Positions 1 through 8,768 of a stretch of DNA of 22,420 nt are shown here, piece after piece. Each line of letters begins with the position of its first letter. Within the stretch, counting starts at the first letter, position 1. Source of the DNA: Thiobacter sp964445085 (lineage in GTDB: Bacteria > Pseudomonadota > Gammaproteobacteria > Burkholderiales > Thiobacteraceae). The notes beneath the pieces were generated by a model, which worked only from the letters and a program-made list of their open reading frames with translations, was not told where the DNA came from and made no database searches. The position numbers and the translations under genes were made by a program. The stretch spans positions 1-22,420 of the forward strand of contig CAYUJV010000044.1 of assembly GCA_964445085.1 (NCBI GenBank). The letters are read 5' to 3'.

Positions 1-103
1 ATTCATGCGAGACGATCTGGATGGCGGCCGCGTCTGATTGCGCGAGCGCGAGCAACTCCTGATAGAACTTGGGCATGCGGCGATTGTACGAGTCGATGCG
101 ATT
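1..103 (-). other. Unassigned left edge with a coding-like minus-strand frame
   Basis: These bases do not fit the nnrD gene that follows. On the minus strand a frame runs open to the window edge with ordinary GC-rich codon use and a protein-like reading (…RIDSYNRRMPKFYQELL…). I cannot name the family. On the plus strand the nnrD frame is stopped by TGA at 35-37. The simplest reading is a piece of a different gene joined to nnrD near base 100, either by a real rearrangement or by a chimeric contig end. The junction is estimated from where the NnrD-like residues begin, so it is only good to about 15 bases. Confidence 0.35.
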
Positions 104-577
104 CCCAACCTGATCGGCGCGGCGCCGGAGCTGCAGGAACTGACGCGGCAGCGCGCCGGCGCGACGGTGCTGACGCCGCACCCGGCCGAGGCCGCGCGCC
201 TGCTCGGCGCGACGCTGCAGGACGTGCTGTATCAGCGCGTGGAAATCGCGAGCCTGATCGCGGCGCGCTTCAACGCCTTCGTCGCCCTCAAGGGCGTCGG
301 CACCGTGTGCGCCATGCCCAACGGCACCTGGTTCATCAACAGCAGCGGCAACCCCGGCCTGGCGAGCGCGGGCACGGGCGATGTGCTGTCCGGCTTCGTC
401 GCCGCGCTGATCGCGCAGGGCCTGGCGCCGCGGGATGCGCTGCTGCTGGGGGTCCACCTGCATGGCGCCGCGGCCGACCGGCTGGTCGAGGGCGGCATCG
501 GGCCCATCGGCATGACCGCGTCGGAGGTCATCGATGCGGGCCGCGCCTTGCTGAACGAGTGGGTGTACGGCGCCTAG
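38..577 (+). pseudogene. nnrD: NAD(P)H-hydrate dehydratase, C-terminal part (NnrD/YjeF C-domain), 5' truncated
   Basis: This is the C-terminal part of the ribokinase-like enzyme that removes water from damaged NADHX/NADPHX using ADP or ATP, a cytosolic metabolite-repair activity that works with the epimerase NnrE. Recognisable family blocks are VLTPHPAEAARLLG near residues 44-57, the glycine-rich SSGNPGLASAGTGDVLSG near 102-119, and the HLHGAAADRL segment that follows. Free-standing NnrD is about 280 residues and NnrE-NnrD fusions about 500, so at least 100 residues are missing. The usual DADALNLI block is present only as a damaged VDAIPNLI, and the frame is closed by TGA at 35-37. The TTG at 38 is only the first possible start, not a convincing one. 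It is either a broken gene or a contig-end chimera. The family call is firm; the cause of the truncation is unknown. Confidence 0.8.
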
Positions 578-618
578 CAGCTGGGCGGAACACCACGCCA
601 CTTCACCCTCTCTCCTGC

Positions 619-639
619 CCTCTCCCATCGAGGGAGAGG
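619..639. terminator. Perfect 8-bp hairpin between convergent genes
   Basis: CCTCTCCC and GGGAGAGG form a perfect 8-bp stem around a 5-base loop (ATCGA). It sits in the 80-bp gap between the 3' ends of nnrD (plus) and the TSUP gene (minus). There is no T-run on either side, so intrinsic termination is unproven. Position and symmetry fit a bidirectional terminator or mRNA 3'-end stabiliser. Similar CTCTCCC/GGGAGAG hairpins are common between genes of high-GC proteobacteria. Confidence 0.45.
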
Positions 640-657
640 CCGCAATTCAACAGGCGC

Positions 658-1413
658 CTAACCGATGATCAGCTTCGCGCCGATGAGTATGGTCACGATC
701 TCGAAGGCGCGCTTGATCCACACGTTGCCCTTTTTGATGGCGAAGTGGGTACCGATGTAGCCGCCCAGCAGCGAGCCCGCCAGCAGCGCCGGCATCCAGT
801 CCCAGGCAATCTGGCCGATGGTCCCCAGCACGATGGCGCCGGTGCCGTTCCAGAAAATGCCGCACAGCACCAGCGTATAGGCCACCGCCCGCCGGTAATC
901 CAGCCCGAACCAGTGGATCAGCCACATGGTCAGGAACAGGCCGGTGCCCGAAGTGATGGAGCCGTTGAGAAAGCCGATCACGAACAGGCCGAGCATGCCG
1001 CCCGCCAGCGCCCCGCCCTCGCGGTTTTTCGGCGCGTGCTCCATGCCCAGCTTCGGCTTGAGCACTGAATAGATTCCCAGCCCCAGCGTCAGCACGCCCA
1101 GCGCGAGAAGCGCGGCGCGCTCCGGCACGCGCAGGATGGTGCTGGCGCCCAGCACCACGCCGGGCAGGCCGGCGCCGAGGATGATCAGCGAGAACCGCCG
1201 CTCCAGCGAGCTCTCGCGCAGATGGCGCACGGTGGCGCCCAGCCCGAGGGCGACGCTGGCCACCTTGTGCGTGGCCAGCGCGATGCCGAAGGGCAGGCCG
1301 AGGAAGATCAGCATGGGGAACTGGATCAGCCCCGCCCCGCCGCCGGACAACGCGGAGAACCAGTTGGCGACGAAGGAGGCGAGAAAAAGGACGAACTGGT
1401 CGAGCAGCGACAT
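658..1413 (-). CDS. TSUP-family membrane transporter (TauE/SafE, DUF81), probable anion/sulfite-type exporter
   Basis: This 251-residue protein is almost entirely hydrophobic, with about 7-8 membrane segments. It shows the two-fold repeat typical of the TauE/SafE (TSUP) family: an N-terminal half with SALSGGGAGLIQFPMLI and a second half with FLNGSITSGTGLFLTMW. Characterised family members move sulfite, sulfoacetate or other small organosulfur anions across the inner membrane; the substrate here cannot be read from sequence. It is the last gene of a minus-strand run arsB-crcB-DUF190-TSUP and starts 22 bases after the DUF190 stop, so it is probably co-transcribed with fluoride and arsenite efflux genes. 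The family call is secure and the substrate is open. Confidence 0.85.
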   Translation of the reverse strand: MSLLDQFVLFLASFVANWFSALSGGGAGLIQFPMLIFLGLPFGIALATHKVASVALGLGATVRHLRESSLERRFSLIILGAGLPGVVLGASTILRVPERAALLALGVLTLGLGIYSVLKPKLGMEHAPKNREGGALAGGMLGLFVIGFLNGSITSGTGLFLTMWLIHWFGLDYRRAVAYTLVLCGIFWNGTGAIVLGTIGQIAWDWMPALLAGSLLGGYIGTHFAIKKGNVWIKRAFEIVTILIGAKLIIG

Positions 1414-1435
1414 CGGGCCGGCGCCGAAAAACCGC

Positions 1436-1750
1436 TCAGCCGGTGATGCCGTGCTCGGCGGGAATCCTGACGTAGAACACGCGCAGGTTTTCGCGGCGCA
1501 GCAGGTCGAGCAGGCGCTCGGCCTCCTCCGCGCTCACGGCGAAGCCCACCTCCACCGGCACGTTGCCGGCGAGCTCGAAGAAGCTCTCCTCGTGCAGCAC
1601 GCCGTGGCGGCCGAACCCCGCCAGCGCGCGGAACGCCGAGCCGCCGGGGATGCCCATCCGGCGCGCCTCTTCCAGCAGCCATTCGTAGAGCAGCACGCCG
1701 TGGTGCTTCTGGGCCTCGCCCACGTAAATTTTGAGGAACACGTCAGCCAC
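1436..1750 (-). CDS. DUF190 (PII-like) protein linked to CrcB
   Basis: A 104-residue soluble protein matching the DUF190 family. Its features are the opening FLKIYVGEAQKHHGVLLYEWL, the central GIPGGSAFRALAGFGRHG block and the PVEVGFAVSAEEAERLL segment, ending in a short beta strand. The family has a ferredoxin-like, PII-like fold and very often sits next to crcB in bacterial genomes, which suggests a regulatory or accessory role for the fluoride channel. The start is a GTG only 6 bases after the crcB stop, with an AGGATGA Shine-Dalgarno that overlaps the end of crcB, so the two should be translated as a pair. The biochemical role is not known. Confidence 0.85.
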   Translation of the reverse strand: MADVFLKIYVGEAQKHHGVLLYEWLLEEARRMGIPGGSAFRALAGFGRHGVLHEESFFELAGNVPVEVGFAVSAEEAERLLDLLRRENLRVFYVRIPAEHGITG

Positions 1751-1756
1751 GGGCGA

Positions 1757-2140
1757 TCATCCTTTCAACAGCTTGAAGGTCCAGATGCCGAGTGCGGTCA
1801 GGCTCAGGGAGCCGAACAGGTGCATCGCCGCGGCGGCGAAGGCCCAGCCCAGTTGCCCGCGGAGAAGGAGCGTGGTGACCTCGGCGGAAAAGGTGGAGAA
1901 CGTGGTCAGCGCCCCGAGAAAGCCGGTGATGGCGAACAGGCGCCACTCCGGCGGCAGGCTGGCGCTGTGACCGAAAAAGGCGACGGCCAGCCCGATGAGA
2001 TAACCGCCCAGCAGGTTCGCCGTCAGCGTGCCGAAGGGGACCGTGGGAAACACCGGGTTCAGCCACAGCCCCAAGCCCCAGCGCAGCCAGGCGCCGAACA
2101 CGGCGCCGAGGCCGACGGCCAGGAATGCGTAGATGCTCAT
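1757..2140 (-). CDS. crcB: Fluoride channel/exporter CrcB (Fluc)
   Basis: A small four-helix inner-membrane protein of 127 residues that dimerises in antiparallel fashion to let fluoride leave the cell. Diagnostic blocks are visible: G15AWLRWGLG, the conserved Asn in GTLTANLLGGYLIG (Asn42), and GFLGALTTFSTFS at residues 73-85, which carries the Phe-box and the central sodium-site glycine/threonine region. Length is normal for the family. It lies second in the minus-strand operon, 60 bases after arsB and 6 bases before the DUF190 gene. I looked for the crcB fluoride riboswitch in the 60-base arsB-crcB gap and upstream of arsB and did not recognise one, so control by fluoride is not shown here. 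Confidence 0.95.
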   Translation of the reverse strand: MSIYAFLAVGLGAVFGAWLRWGLGLWLNPVFPTVPFGTLTANLLGGYLIGLAVAFFGHSASLPPEWRLFAITGFLGALTTFSTFSAEVTTLLLRGQLGWAFAAAAMHLFGSLSLTALGIWTFKLLKG

Positions 2141-2200
2141 TGCAGGATTCTTGTTCTATGCGTCCGCGAAAGCCTGCAAGGATAACGCAAAGTCCCCCGC

Positions 2201-3514
<1,314 letters not shown>

Positions 3515-3672
3515 GATGGCGCCTGTATGGGTGGGCCGCCAATCTACCGGAGTATGGGGGCGGCGCCAAGGGCGCGGCCGCCGCCCGCCCGGCGGGCCCA
3601 TGCGCCGACACCAGCCCCTGCCGGCGGCGCGCCTCGCCGACCAACCCCGCCACAGGGAAGGCTATAGTGGTT

Positions 3673-3800
3673 TAGGGAACCTCTGCAAAAGTACTGCGCA
3701 GCCCGTCTGGCCGCCTGCGATGCTCGCTGTACTCCCTTGTACAGGTGCGCTTCTCGGCGGCCAGCCGGGCTTGCTCGCTACCTCTTGCAGAGGTTCCTTA
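3673..3800. mobile_element. MITE-like 128-bp inverted-repeat element
   Basis: The segment begins TAGGGAACCTCTGC and ends GCAGAGGTTCCTTA, so its last 14 bases at each end are inverted copies with one mismatch. The two arms keep pairing inward imperfectly: CAGCCCGTCTGGCCGCC on the left against GGCGGCCAGCCGGGCTTG on the right. They meet at a small TGTA/TACA tip, so the whole element can fold into one long hairpin. TA sits at each end, as expected for a TA target. It has no gene, and lies in the spacer upstream of arsB and of the small plus-strand genes. This is the structure of a non-autonomous miniature transposable element; the parent transposase is not in the window. Confidence 0.7.
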
Positions 3801-3825
3801 GTAAAGTCATGCAGGAGAACCCGCG

Positions 3826-3975
3826 ATGCCAGGCTCGACCCGTGCCCCCTCCATCCGTGACCGTCACGTCGCCGCCGCATTCACGGCGAGCGGCGCGGGT
3901 TTCGCATCCTCCCCCCGGCGTGCCGGACAGCGCGCGTGCTGGCCGCGTGGCCTGCGTCAGTGGAAGCAGACGTGA
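3826..3975 (+). CDS. Small ORF (49 residues), possible leader of the next gene
   Basis: ATG at 3826 follows an AGGAG Shine-Dalgarno (3813-3817) by 8 bases. The frame of 49 codons ends in TGA at 3973-3975, which overlaps the GTG start of the next gene by four bases (GTGA). The product is Arg/Ala/Ser-rich and basic with no recognisable motif. Support comes only from the ribosome site and the stop/start overlap; codon use is not convincing. It could be a leader peptide coupling translation, or a chance frame. Confidence 0.25.
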   Translation: MPGSTRAPSIRDRHVAAAFTASGAGFASSPRRAGQRACWPRGLRQWKQT

Positions 3976-4517
3976 CTGACCCCCTGCCGCCTGTCGCCCT
4001 CGCCCGCGCCCAGCTCGAAGGCGCCCTCGACGCGCTGGATACGCTGCACGCGGACCTCGTCCTGCGCCGCGACGAGGCGCAGAACGAATCTGCACGGGAA
4101 GCCTACGACGAGGTGCTGACAGTGCTCGAATCCCTGCAGCTCGAAACCCGCCGCCGCCGCGACGCCCTGCCGTCCGCGCCGCCGCACCATGCCTCCTTCG
4201 TCTTCCTGCTGAACGAACAGGGCGAGACGCACCCCCTGCCCCATGCCCTGTTCGTCGCGCTCGCCCGCGGCGCCGCCACCGCGCCCGAATTCGCCGGGCA
4301 GACCCTGCGCCTGGCCGAGTGGTACGTGCGCCTGAAGCAAGGCAAACCGGAGGCGGTGGTCAACGAACACTACGGCTATCTGAGCTTCGACGCCCAGGGC
4401 CGCATCGACTGGGCCACGACGCCGAAGGCAGATGCGAATGCCCTGCCCTCGACCGCGGAGCGGGAACGGATGCACGCGCGGCTGTTCGGCGCGCACGACA
4501 CGCCCTCAACACCCTGA
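3972..4517 (+). CDS. Conserved-type hypothetical protein (181 aa)
   Basis: No family was recognised. The product is soluble, without signal peptide or membrane segments. Its first ~75 residues are highly charged and helical, probably a coiled coil (ALARAQLEGALDALDTLHADL…RRRRDAL). A more globular second half contains FVFLLNEQGETHPLPHALFVALARG and a C-terminal LRLAEWYVRLKQGKPEAVVNEHYGYLSFDAQGRID block that looks structured and conserved. I chose GTG 3972 because GGAAG lies 5 bases upstream and the N-terminus then reads VTDPLPPVALARAQLE; a longer start at 3936 has no ribosome site. The DUF2789 gene starts 23 bases downstream, so the two are probably one transcript. Codon use matches the genome background. 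Confidence 0.7.
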   Translation: MTDPLPPVALARAQLEGALDALDTLHADLVLRRDEAQNESAREAYDEVLTVLESLQLETRRRRDALPSAPPHHASFVFLLNEQGETHPLPHALFVALARGAATAPEFAGQTLRLAEWYVRLKQGKPEAVVNEHYGYLSFDAQGRIDWATTPKADANALPSTAERERMHARLFGAHDTPSTP

Positions 4518-4540
4518 AGACACACCCTGAAGGCACGCCC

Positions 4541-4777
4541 ATGGAACACAACTTCCATCCCTTCCACGAACTGTTCGAGCAACTGGGCCTGGGCAACCGC
4601 CCGGAAGAGATCGCGGCCTTCCTGCGCGCCCACACGCCCCTGCCCCACGACATCGCCCTGCCCGATGCCCCCTTCTGGACGCCGGCCCAGGCCGCCTTCC
4701 TGCGCGAGGCGCTGTTGGCCGACAGCGACTGGGCGGAGGTGGTGGATGCGTTGAATGCGGCGTTGCGGCGGGGGTGA
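4541..4777 (+). CDS. DUF2789 family protein
   Basis: A 78-residue protein that fits DUF2789 along its whole length. It has an N-terminal F-H-x-L-F-x-Q-L-G-L motif (FHELFEQLGLGNRPEEIAAF), the central HTPLPHDIALPDAPFWTPAQAAFLREAL block that is the family's signature, and a final DWAEVVDALNAALR helix. Family members are short cytosolic proteins of beta- and gammaproteobacteria with no established function. The ATG at 4541 is preceded by GAAGG about 8 bases upstream and lies 23 bases after the previous stop. The family call is firm and the function unknown. Confidence 0.88.
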   Translation: MEHNFHPFHELFEQLGLGNRPEEIAAFLRAHTPLPHDIALPDAPFWTPAQAAFLREALLADSDWAEVVDALNAALRRG

Positions 4778-4801
4778 TTCCCCTTAGCTTGGGTTGGCGC
4801 A

Positions 4802-4844
4802 GCGTAACCCGACCTTTCCCTGCCCCAGTCATGTCGGGTTGCGC
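4802..4844. repeat. Inverted repeat / intergenic hairpin
   Basis: GCGTAACCCGAC (4802-4813) and GTCGGGTTGCGC (4833-4844) pair over 12 positions with one G·T wobble, around a 19-base loop. A second, competing dyad is formed by GGGTT (4791-4795) with AACCC (4806-4810). It sits between the convergent 3' ends of the DUF2789 gene and the esterase gene. There is no T-tract. This looks like a member of the dispersed GGGTTACGC-type hairpins seen between genes in many proteobacteria, and may act as a 3' stabiliser or weak terminator. Confidence 0.5.
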
Positions 4845-4882
4845 CCTTGGGACCACCCCGGCCTATACCTACTGGGCTCTCA

Positions 4883-5866
4883 TTATCGACTGTGCCGCAG
4901 AAAGAAATCGACGATGACCGCGGTGGCATCGAGGTTGCCGGAGGTCGCCCCCAGCGTGCGGCCGCTCTCCGGCGCGCGCGGCGGCCAGGCGTGGCCCATG
5001 CCGTGCACGATGTACGACACCACCTCGGCGCCGCCACGGCAGCCGCCGTAGCTCAGCTTCTCGACCGTGGTGCCGTCGTTCACGCTCGCCGGAAGCCGCG
5101 TGGAGACGGGCTCCGGGGCGCAGCCGCTGGCGGCGGCGAACCGGCCCACCGATTCCTGCCGCGAGATCACCTCGCCGCCCTCGCACAGCTGCTTGCTGAT
5201 ATTGCGGCACACCGTTCCGCCCTGCAGGGGAATGGCGGGGTCGGCATCGCCGTTGATGGTGAGCACGGAAAGGCCGGGCTCGGGCCGGCATCGGTCCTTG
5301 AGACTCGCGGCGAGATTGGCAATCACCGGCGCGATGGCGGCAAACGTGCCCGGCAGCTCACAGCCCAGGCGGTAGGTCATGATCCCGCCATTCGAGCCGC
5401 CGGTGGCATAAATCCGCCTGCGGTCGAGCGGCGCGCGCCGGGCGATGTCTTCGATCATCGCCTGAATGAAGCGCACATCATCCACCCCCAGCGCGCTCGA
5501 TTCCAGCGTACCGCGCCCGTCGTTCCAGCGCGTGGTGCGGGCCCGCAGCCGGGATTTCCGGAAGGCATCGGGATAGGCCGCCATGAAACCGCGCGCGTCG
5601 GCGTGAGCGTCGAAGCCCAGTTGCTCCTGCATCTTCGCACCCGTGCCATAGGTGCCGTGCAACACGATGACGAGCGGCAGCGGCGTGGCCGCCGCGCGCC
5701 GGCCGGGCACATGCAGGATGTATTGCCGGCTCCGGCCGTCCACCGTGACTTCGTGGGCGCCGCCCCGCTCCTTCTCCGCGCGCCGCTCGGCCAGCCGCTC
5801 GGACAAACCCGCCGCCACATGCTGGGAGGTGAGAGCAAGGATCAGAGCGAGGGCGAGGCAGCGCAT
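4883..5866 (-). CDS. Secreted alpha/beta-hydrolase, LpqC / PHB-depolymerase-type esterase
   Basis: A 327-residue exported serine esterase of the poly(3-hydroxybutyrate) depolymerase/feruloyl-esterase-like (LpqC) group. Residues 1-19 form a signal peptide (MRCLALALILALTSQHVAA). The oxyanion block LPLVIVLHGTYG is at 64-74 and the nucleophile elbow GGSNGG at 156-161, with Ser158. The acid is probably Asp209 in NGDADPAIP, and the His is in HGMGHAWP (His292). Six or so cysteines in the second half suggest disulfides outside the cytoplasm. The true substrate (PHB oligomers, aryl esters or others) cannot be told from sequence. It is transcribed alone, facing away from the hsdR remnant's 3' end by 54 bases. 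Confidence 0.85.
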   Translation of the reverse strand: MRCLALALILALTSQHVAAGLSERLAERRAEKERGGAHEVTVDGRSRQYILHVPGRRAAATPLPLVIVLHGTYGTGAKMQEQLGFDAHADARGFMAAYPDAFRKSRLRARTTRWNDGRGTLESSALGVDDVRFIQAMIEDIARRAPLDRRRIYATGGSNGGIMTYRLGCELPGTFAAIAPVIANLAASLKDRCRPEPGLSVLTINGDADPAIPLQGGTVCRNISKQLCEGGEVISRQESVGRFAAASGCAPEPVSTRLPASVNDGTTVEKLSYGGCRGGAEVVSYIVHGMGHAWPPRAPESGRTLGATSGNLDATAVIVDFFLRHSR

Positions 5867-5884
5867 GGCAAAAGTTTACATAGC

Positions 5885-5922
5885 GACGTTGCAAAACGGG
5901 AGTGTGGGCAAAACCCCCTCCT
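5885..5922 (-). terminator. Weak terminator-like hairpin after hsdR remnant
   Basis: Read on the minus strand just past the hsdR stop, GGAGGGGGTTTTGCCCACACTCC can fold as a GGAG/CTCC plus GGG/CCC stem with internal loops, followed by CGTTTTG. The T-run is short and the stem imperfect, so this is a tentative call. Confidence 0.25.
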
Positions 5923-8470
5923 AATGCACCGCATGCCGCGCCGTTGCTGCGGACGCGCTGCGCTGCCACACATAATCGTAAACCCGCGCCGCGACCGCCT
6001 CGGTGTCGTCGTCGGTGAATGGCGGGCGCGGCAAGGTGGTCCAGAGATTGTCGAGGATCAGCACCTTCACTTCCGCCTGGGTGGCGGTGTTCTGCGTCCA
6101 GTCCGGCATCGGTTGGAGCAGCTCGGTGAGCGCGGCGAGCAGGCCCTTGCTCGCCTGCTTTACCCTTTCTCGGTCCTTCTTGCTGATATCCCCTTTCATC
6201 AGGAGATCAAACAAGGCCAGTTCGTCATCACTTAGCCCCTCTTCCGCCGCGCGGCGCTGTTCGGCGTCGAGGCTGTTGGCGAGCTCGATCAGTTGGGCGA
6301 AGGTCTGCTCGACCGTGACGCGGTCCTTCTCGCGGTTGTAGTCGGCGATGATCTGCTGGTATTTCTTGTAGTAATCCATGCGCAGCGGGTTGGCGGCGAG
6401 CATGCGGGCGAGTTTCTTTTCGATCAGCTCGCGGATGTCCTGCAGCGCGGCGTGCTTGCGTTTCACCTTGCTTGCGAATTCCTCGCGCAGCCGGGCGAAG
6501 TCGATCTTGCTCAAGTCCACCGTCAATCCCTCGGCGTGATCCTCGCCCGGGGCCTGGGCGCGAATGGCTTCGTTCACGATGCGGTGCAGCTCCTTGAGCA
6601 GCTCGGTGACATCCGCGGTGTCGCGCCGGTCGGTGAGCTTTTTGTAGATGGCCTCGATGTTGTCGTGGCGCTCGGCGTATTGAAACACGCTCGGCTCCAT
6701 GAGCAGGGTCTTGAAGCGGATGAACACCTGCCGCGCCATGATCTCGAAGCGGCGCTTGGCTTCGTCGGAGGTGTAGACGGCGTCCACGGCATCGCGCAGG
6801 GCCTCGATGCGCTCGAAGCCCGTCGCCCCGGCCAGCCGCGCGGGGTCGAAACCCAAACCCTTCAGGTGGTTCTCCGCCGCCTCGATGGCCTCGATCAGCG
6901 CGGTGAGCAGCACTTCGATCGGCGCGATGGGCTCGGCCTCCCCGCCCGCCTCGTCGCCGTCGGTGGCGTAATCCGCCAGCGCTGCCCGCAGGGCCTTGAG
7001 CATGCCGTTGTAGTCCACGATCACGCCGCAGTCCTTGCCGGGGTAGACGCGGTTGGCGCGGGCGATGGCCTGCATGAGGGTGTGGGCCTTCATCGGCTTG
7101 TCGATGTAGAGGGTCGAGAGGCACTCGACATCGAAGCCGGTGAGCCACATGGCGCAGACGATGGCGATGCGGAACGGGTGCTGCGGGTCCTTGAAGGCGT
7201 CCTCGACGTTGACGCGCCGCCCGTCCGGGGTCTCGAAGCCGGTCTTCATCCGCACGCGGTGGGGGATGATGTCGAAGCCCCACTTCTTGAAGTCCCGCAC
7301 CTCGTTCTGGGCTTCGCTGATGATGATCTCGATGATGGTGCGTTCCATCCACTGCGCCTGGCCGTGCAGCCGTTCCAGGTGCCTGGCGAGGCGCTCGCGT
7401 TGCTCCGGATTCTGTTCGCCCGCGAGCTCGACTTCCTTCCTGGGAATCTGGTCCTGGAGTTCCTTGAGCTTGAAGCGCCAGCGCGGCTCGATGCGCTGCA
7501 ACATGCGCGCGCAGGTGATCTTGTCGATGCACACCAGCATGGACTTGCCGGCCTCCCAGCGGGTGGAAACATGCTCGACGAAATCGTCCGCCAGCTTGTC
7601 CAGCCGGTCGTCGGCGGTGATGACCTCGTAGTCCTTGCCGAGCAGCTTTTCCAGCAGCGCCATCTGGTCGGGCTCGAGCTCGGCCTTTTCGATGGCCTCG
7701 GCGATGCGGTCGTTCAGGTCCAGCCGGGCGATGCCGAGCTTCTCGCCGCGGTTCTCGTACACCAGCCGGACCGTGGAGCGGTCATCCTCGGAGCGCTTGA
7801 AGTCGTAGCGCGACACATAACCACCGAAGATGCGCTTGGTCAGGTGGTCGTGCTTGAAGAGCGGCGTGCCGGTGAAGCCGATGAAGGCCGCGTTGGGCAG
7901 GGCAAGGCGCATGTTGCGCGCGAACTTGCCGGCCTGGGTGCGGTGCGCCTCGTCGGACATCACGATGATGTCGTCGCGCTCGCTGTAGGGCGCCTTCACC
8001 GGCTGGTTGAACTTGTGAATGAGCGTGAAGACGAAGCGCGGGTTCTGCTTGAGAATCTCCTTCAGATCGTGCCCGGAGCTGGCGCGCGGGGTCTTGGCGT
8101 CGGTCACGCCGCAGCCGATGAAGGTGCGCCAGATCTGGTCGTCCAAGTCTTCGCGGTCGGTGATGACCACGAAGGTGAAATTGCCGGGCACCACGCGCCG
8201 CACCTTCTCGGCGAAGAACGCCATGGAGTAGGACTTGCCGCTGCCCTGCGTGTGCCAGAACACGCCCAGCCGCCCGAGGTCCGGATGCGCGCGCTTCACC
8301 AGCGGCAGGTCGTCGCCAGCGTCCTGGGTTGCCAGTTCCTGCGCGGGCTGCGCGCCCTTTCGCGCATCTTCGGCCGCCTTCAAGGCGGACTGGAACCAAG
8401 AAATTCCGACTCGACCATCTTTAATCCAGACAGTTTGGCATAAAGCCGGTTTTAATCCGGCTAAAGCCAT
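5921..8470 (-). pseudogene. hsdR: Type I restriction enzyme R subunit (HsdR), 5' truncated by the island
   Basis: This is the motor half of HsdR, the subunit that translocates and cuts DNA in type I restriction complexes. It is an SF2 translocase with FWHTQGSGKS (71-80), DEAH (173-176) and FTGTP (199-203). A second helicase lobe carries TLYIDKPMKAHTLMQAIARANR, and a long alpha-helical C-terminus binds the M subunits. Full HsdR of this type is about 1000-1100 residues with an N-terminal PD-(D/E)xK nuclease domain. Here the HsdR match begins only at about residue 27 (ALKAAEDARKG, near base 8390), and the first ~25 residues are chance coding from the island edge. With no nuclease domain and no upstream ribosome site it should not restrict DNA. 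The 3' end is intact. The matching hsdM fragment lies 9.5 kb away in the same orientation. Confidence 0.9.
8434..8458. promoter_or_regulatory. Dyad upstream of the HTH-dcm-vsr operon
   Basis: AGCCGG and CCGGCT form a perfect inverted repeat around TTTTAAT, in the A/T-rich island edge just upstream of the HTH gene (the sequence reads TAAAGCCGG-TTTTAAT-CCGGCTAAAG). It is placed where an operator for the adjacent HTH regulator or a promoter element of the plus-strand operon would be expected. No clear sigma-70 -35/-10 pair with good spacing could be picked, which may matter because the island encodes its own sigma factor. Tentative. Confidence 0.35.
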
Positions 8471-8513
8471 GGCAGAATCACCAGTTATGAGCGTCTATGC
8501 CGTGGGAGCCGCC

Positions 8514-8714
8514 ATGTCCGACCGATGGTTGTCCGTCGAGGAAATCGCCGAATACCTTGGGGTCAGCAGGGACACGGTCTATGCGTGGATCGGGAAAAAG
8601 GACATGCCAGCCCACAAAGTAGGGAGGTTATGGAAGTTCAAGGCCGATGAAGTCGACGAATGGGTGCGATCTGGAAAGGCGTCGGAAGAATCCGACGATG
8701 CGTCGAGCCGATGA
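8514..8714 (+). CDS. Excisionase-family helix-turn-helix DNA-binding protein
   Basis: A 66-residue protein made almost entirely of one winged-helix/MerR-type domain (HTH_17, excisionase family). The pattern is WLSVEEIAEYLGVSRDTVYAWIGKKDMPAHKVGRLWKF, followed by FKADEVDEWV and an acidic/serine tail. Such proteins either assist site-specific recombination or, more often in defence islands, regulate the adjacent genes. ATG 8514 is chosen because GGGAG lies about 6 bases upstream and the domain starts right after it; upstream in-frame ATGs at 8469 and 8487 lack a ribosome site. It is the first gene of the plus-strand operon, 54 bases before the methyltransferase. No integrase is nearby, so I favour a regulator, perhaps a dosage controller of the methyltransferase. 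Confidence 0.85.
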   Translation: MSDRWLSVEEIAEYLGVSRDTVYAWIGKKDMPAHKVGRLWKFKADEVDEWVRSGKASEESDDASSR

Positions 8715-8768
8715 TGGAGAGGAGCGTCACGGTGCCAACTCGTTCTAGCCGACCAAGGGAGATCATGA

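Noticed and set aside
2141..2200. Possible fluoride riboswitch ahead of crcB
   Set aside because: The spacer is 60 bases and lacks the conserved fluoride-aptamer blocks; no such blocks were seen ahead of arsB either.
4319..4777. Longer frame upstream of the DUF2789 ATG as an N-terminal extension
   Set aside because: The extension overlaps the previous gene in another frame and DUF2789 proteins begin at the position of ATG 4541, which has its own ribosome site.
4847..6235. 462-codon plus-strand frame across the esterase and the end of hsdR
   Set aside because: It spans two real minus-strand genes and their spacer and has no domain of its own.
6293..8443. Very long plus-strand open frame (716 codons) opposite hsdR
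   Set aside because: It is the antisense shadow of the high-GC hsdR gene; its translation is low-complexity (Leu/Val/Asp/Gly-rich) and has no motif, while the minus strand shows complete helicase motifs.
8514..8714. HTH protein as the excisionase of an integrative element carrying the island
   Set aside because: No integrase gene and no attachment repeats occur at the island borders; the same domain is widely used for regulation, so I keep regulator as the preferred reading.
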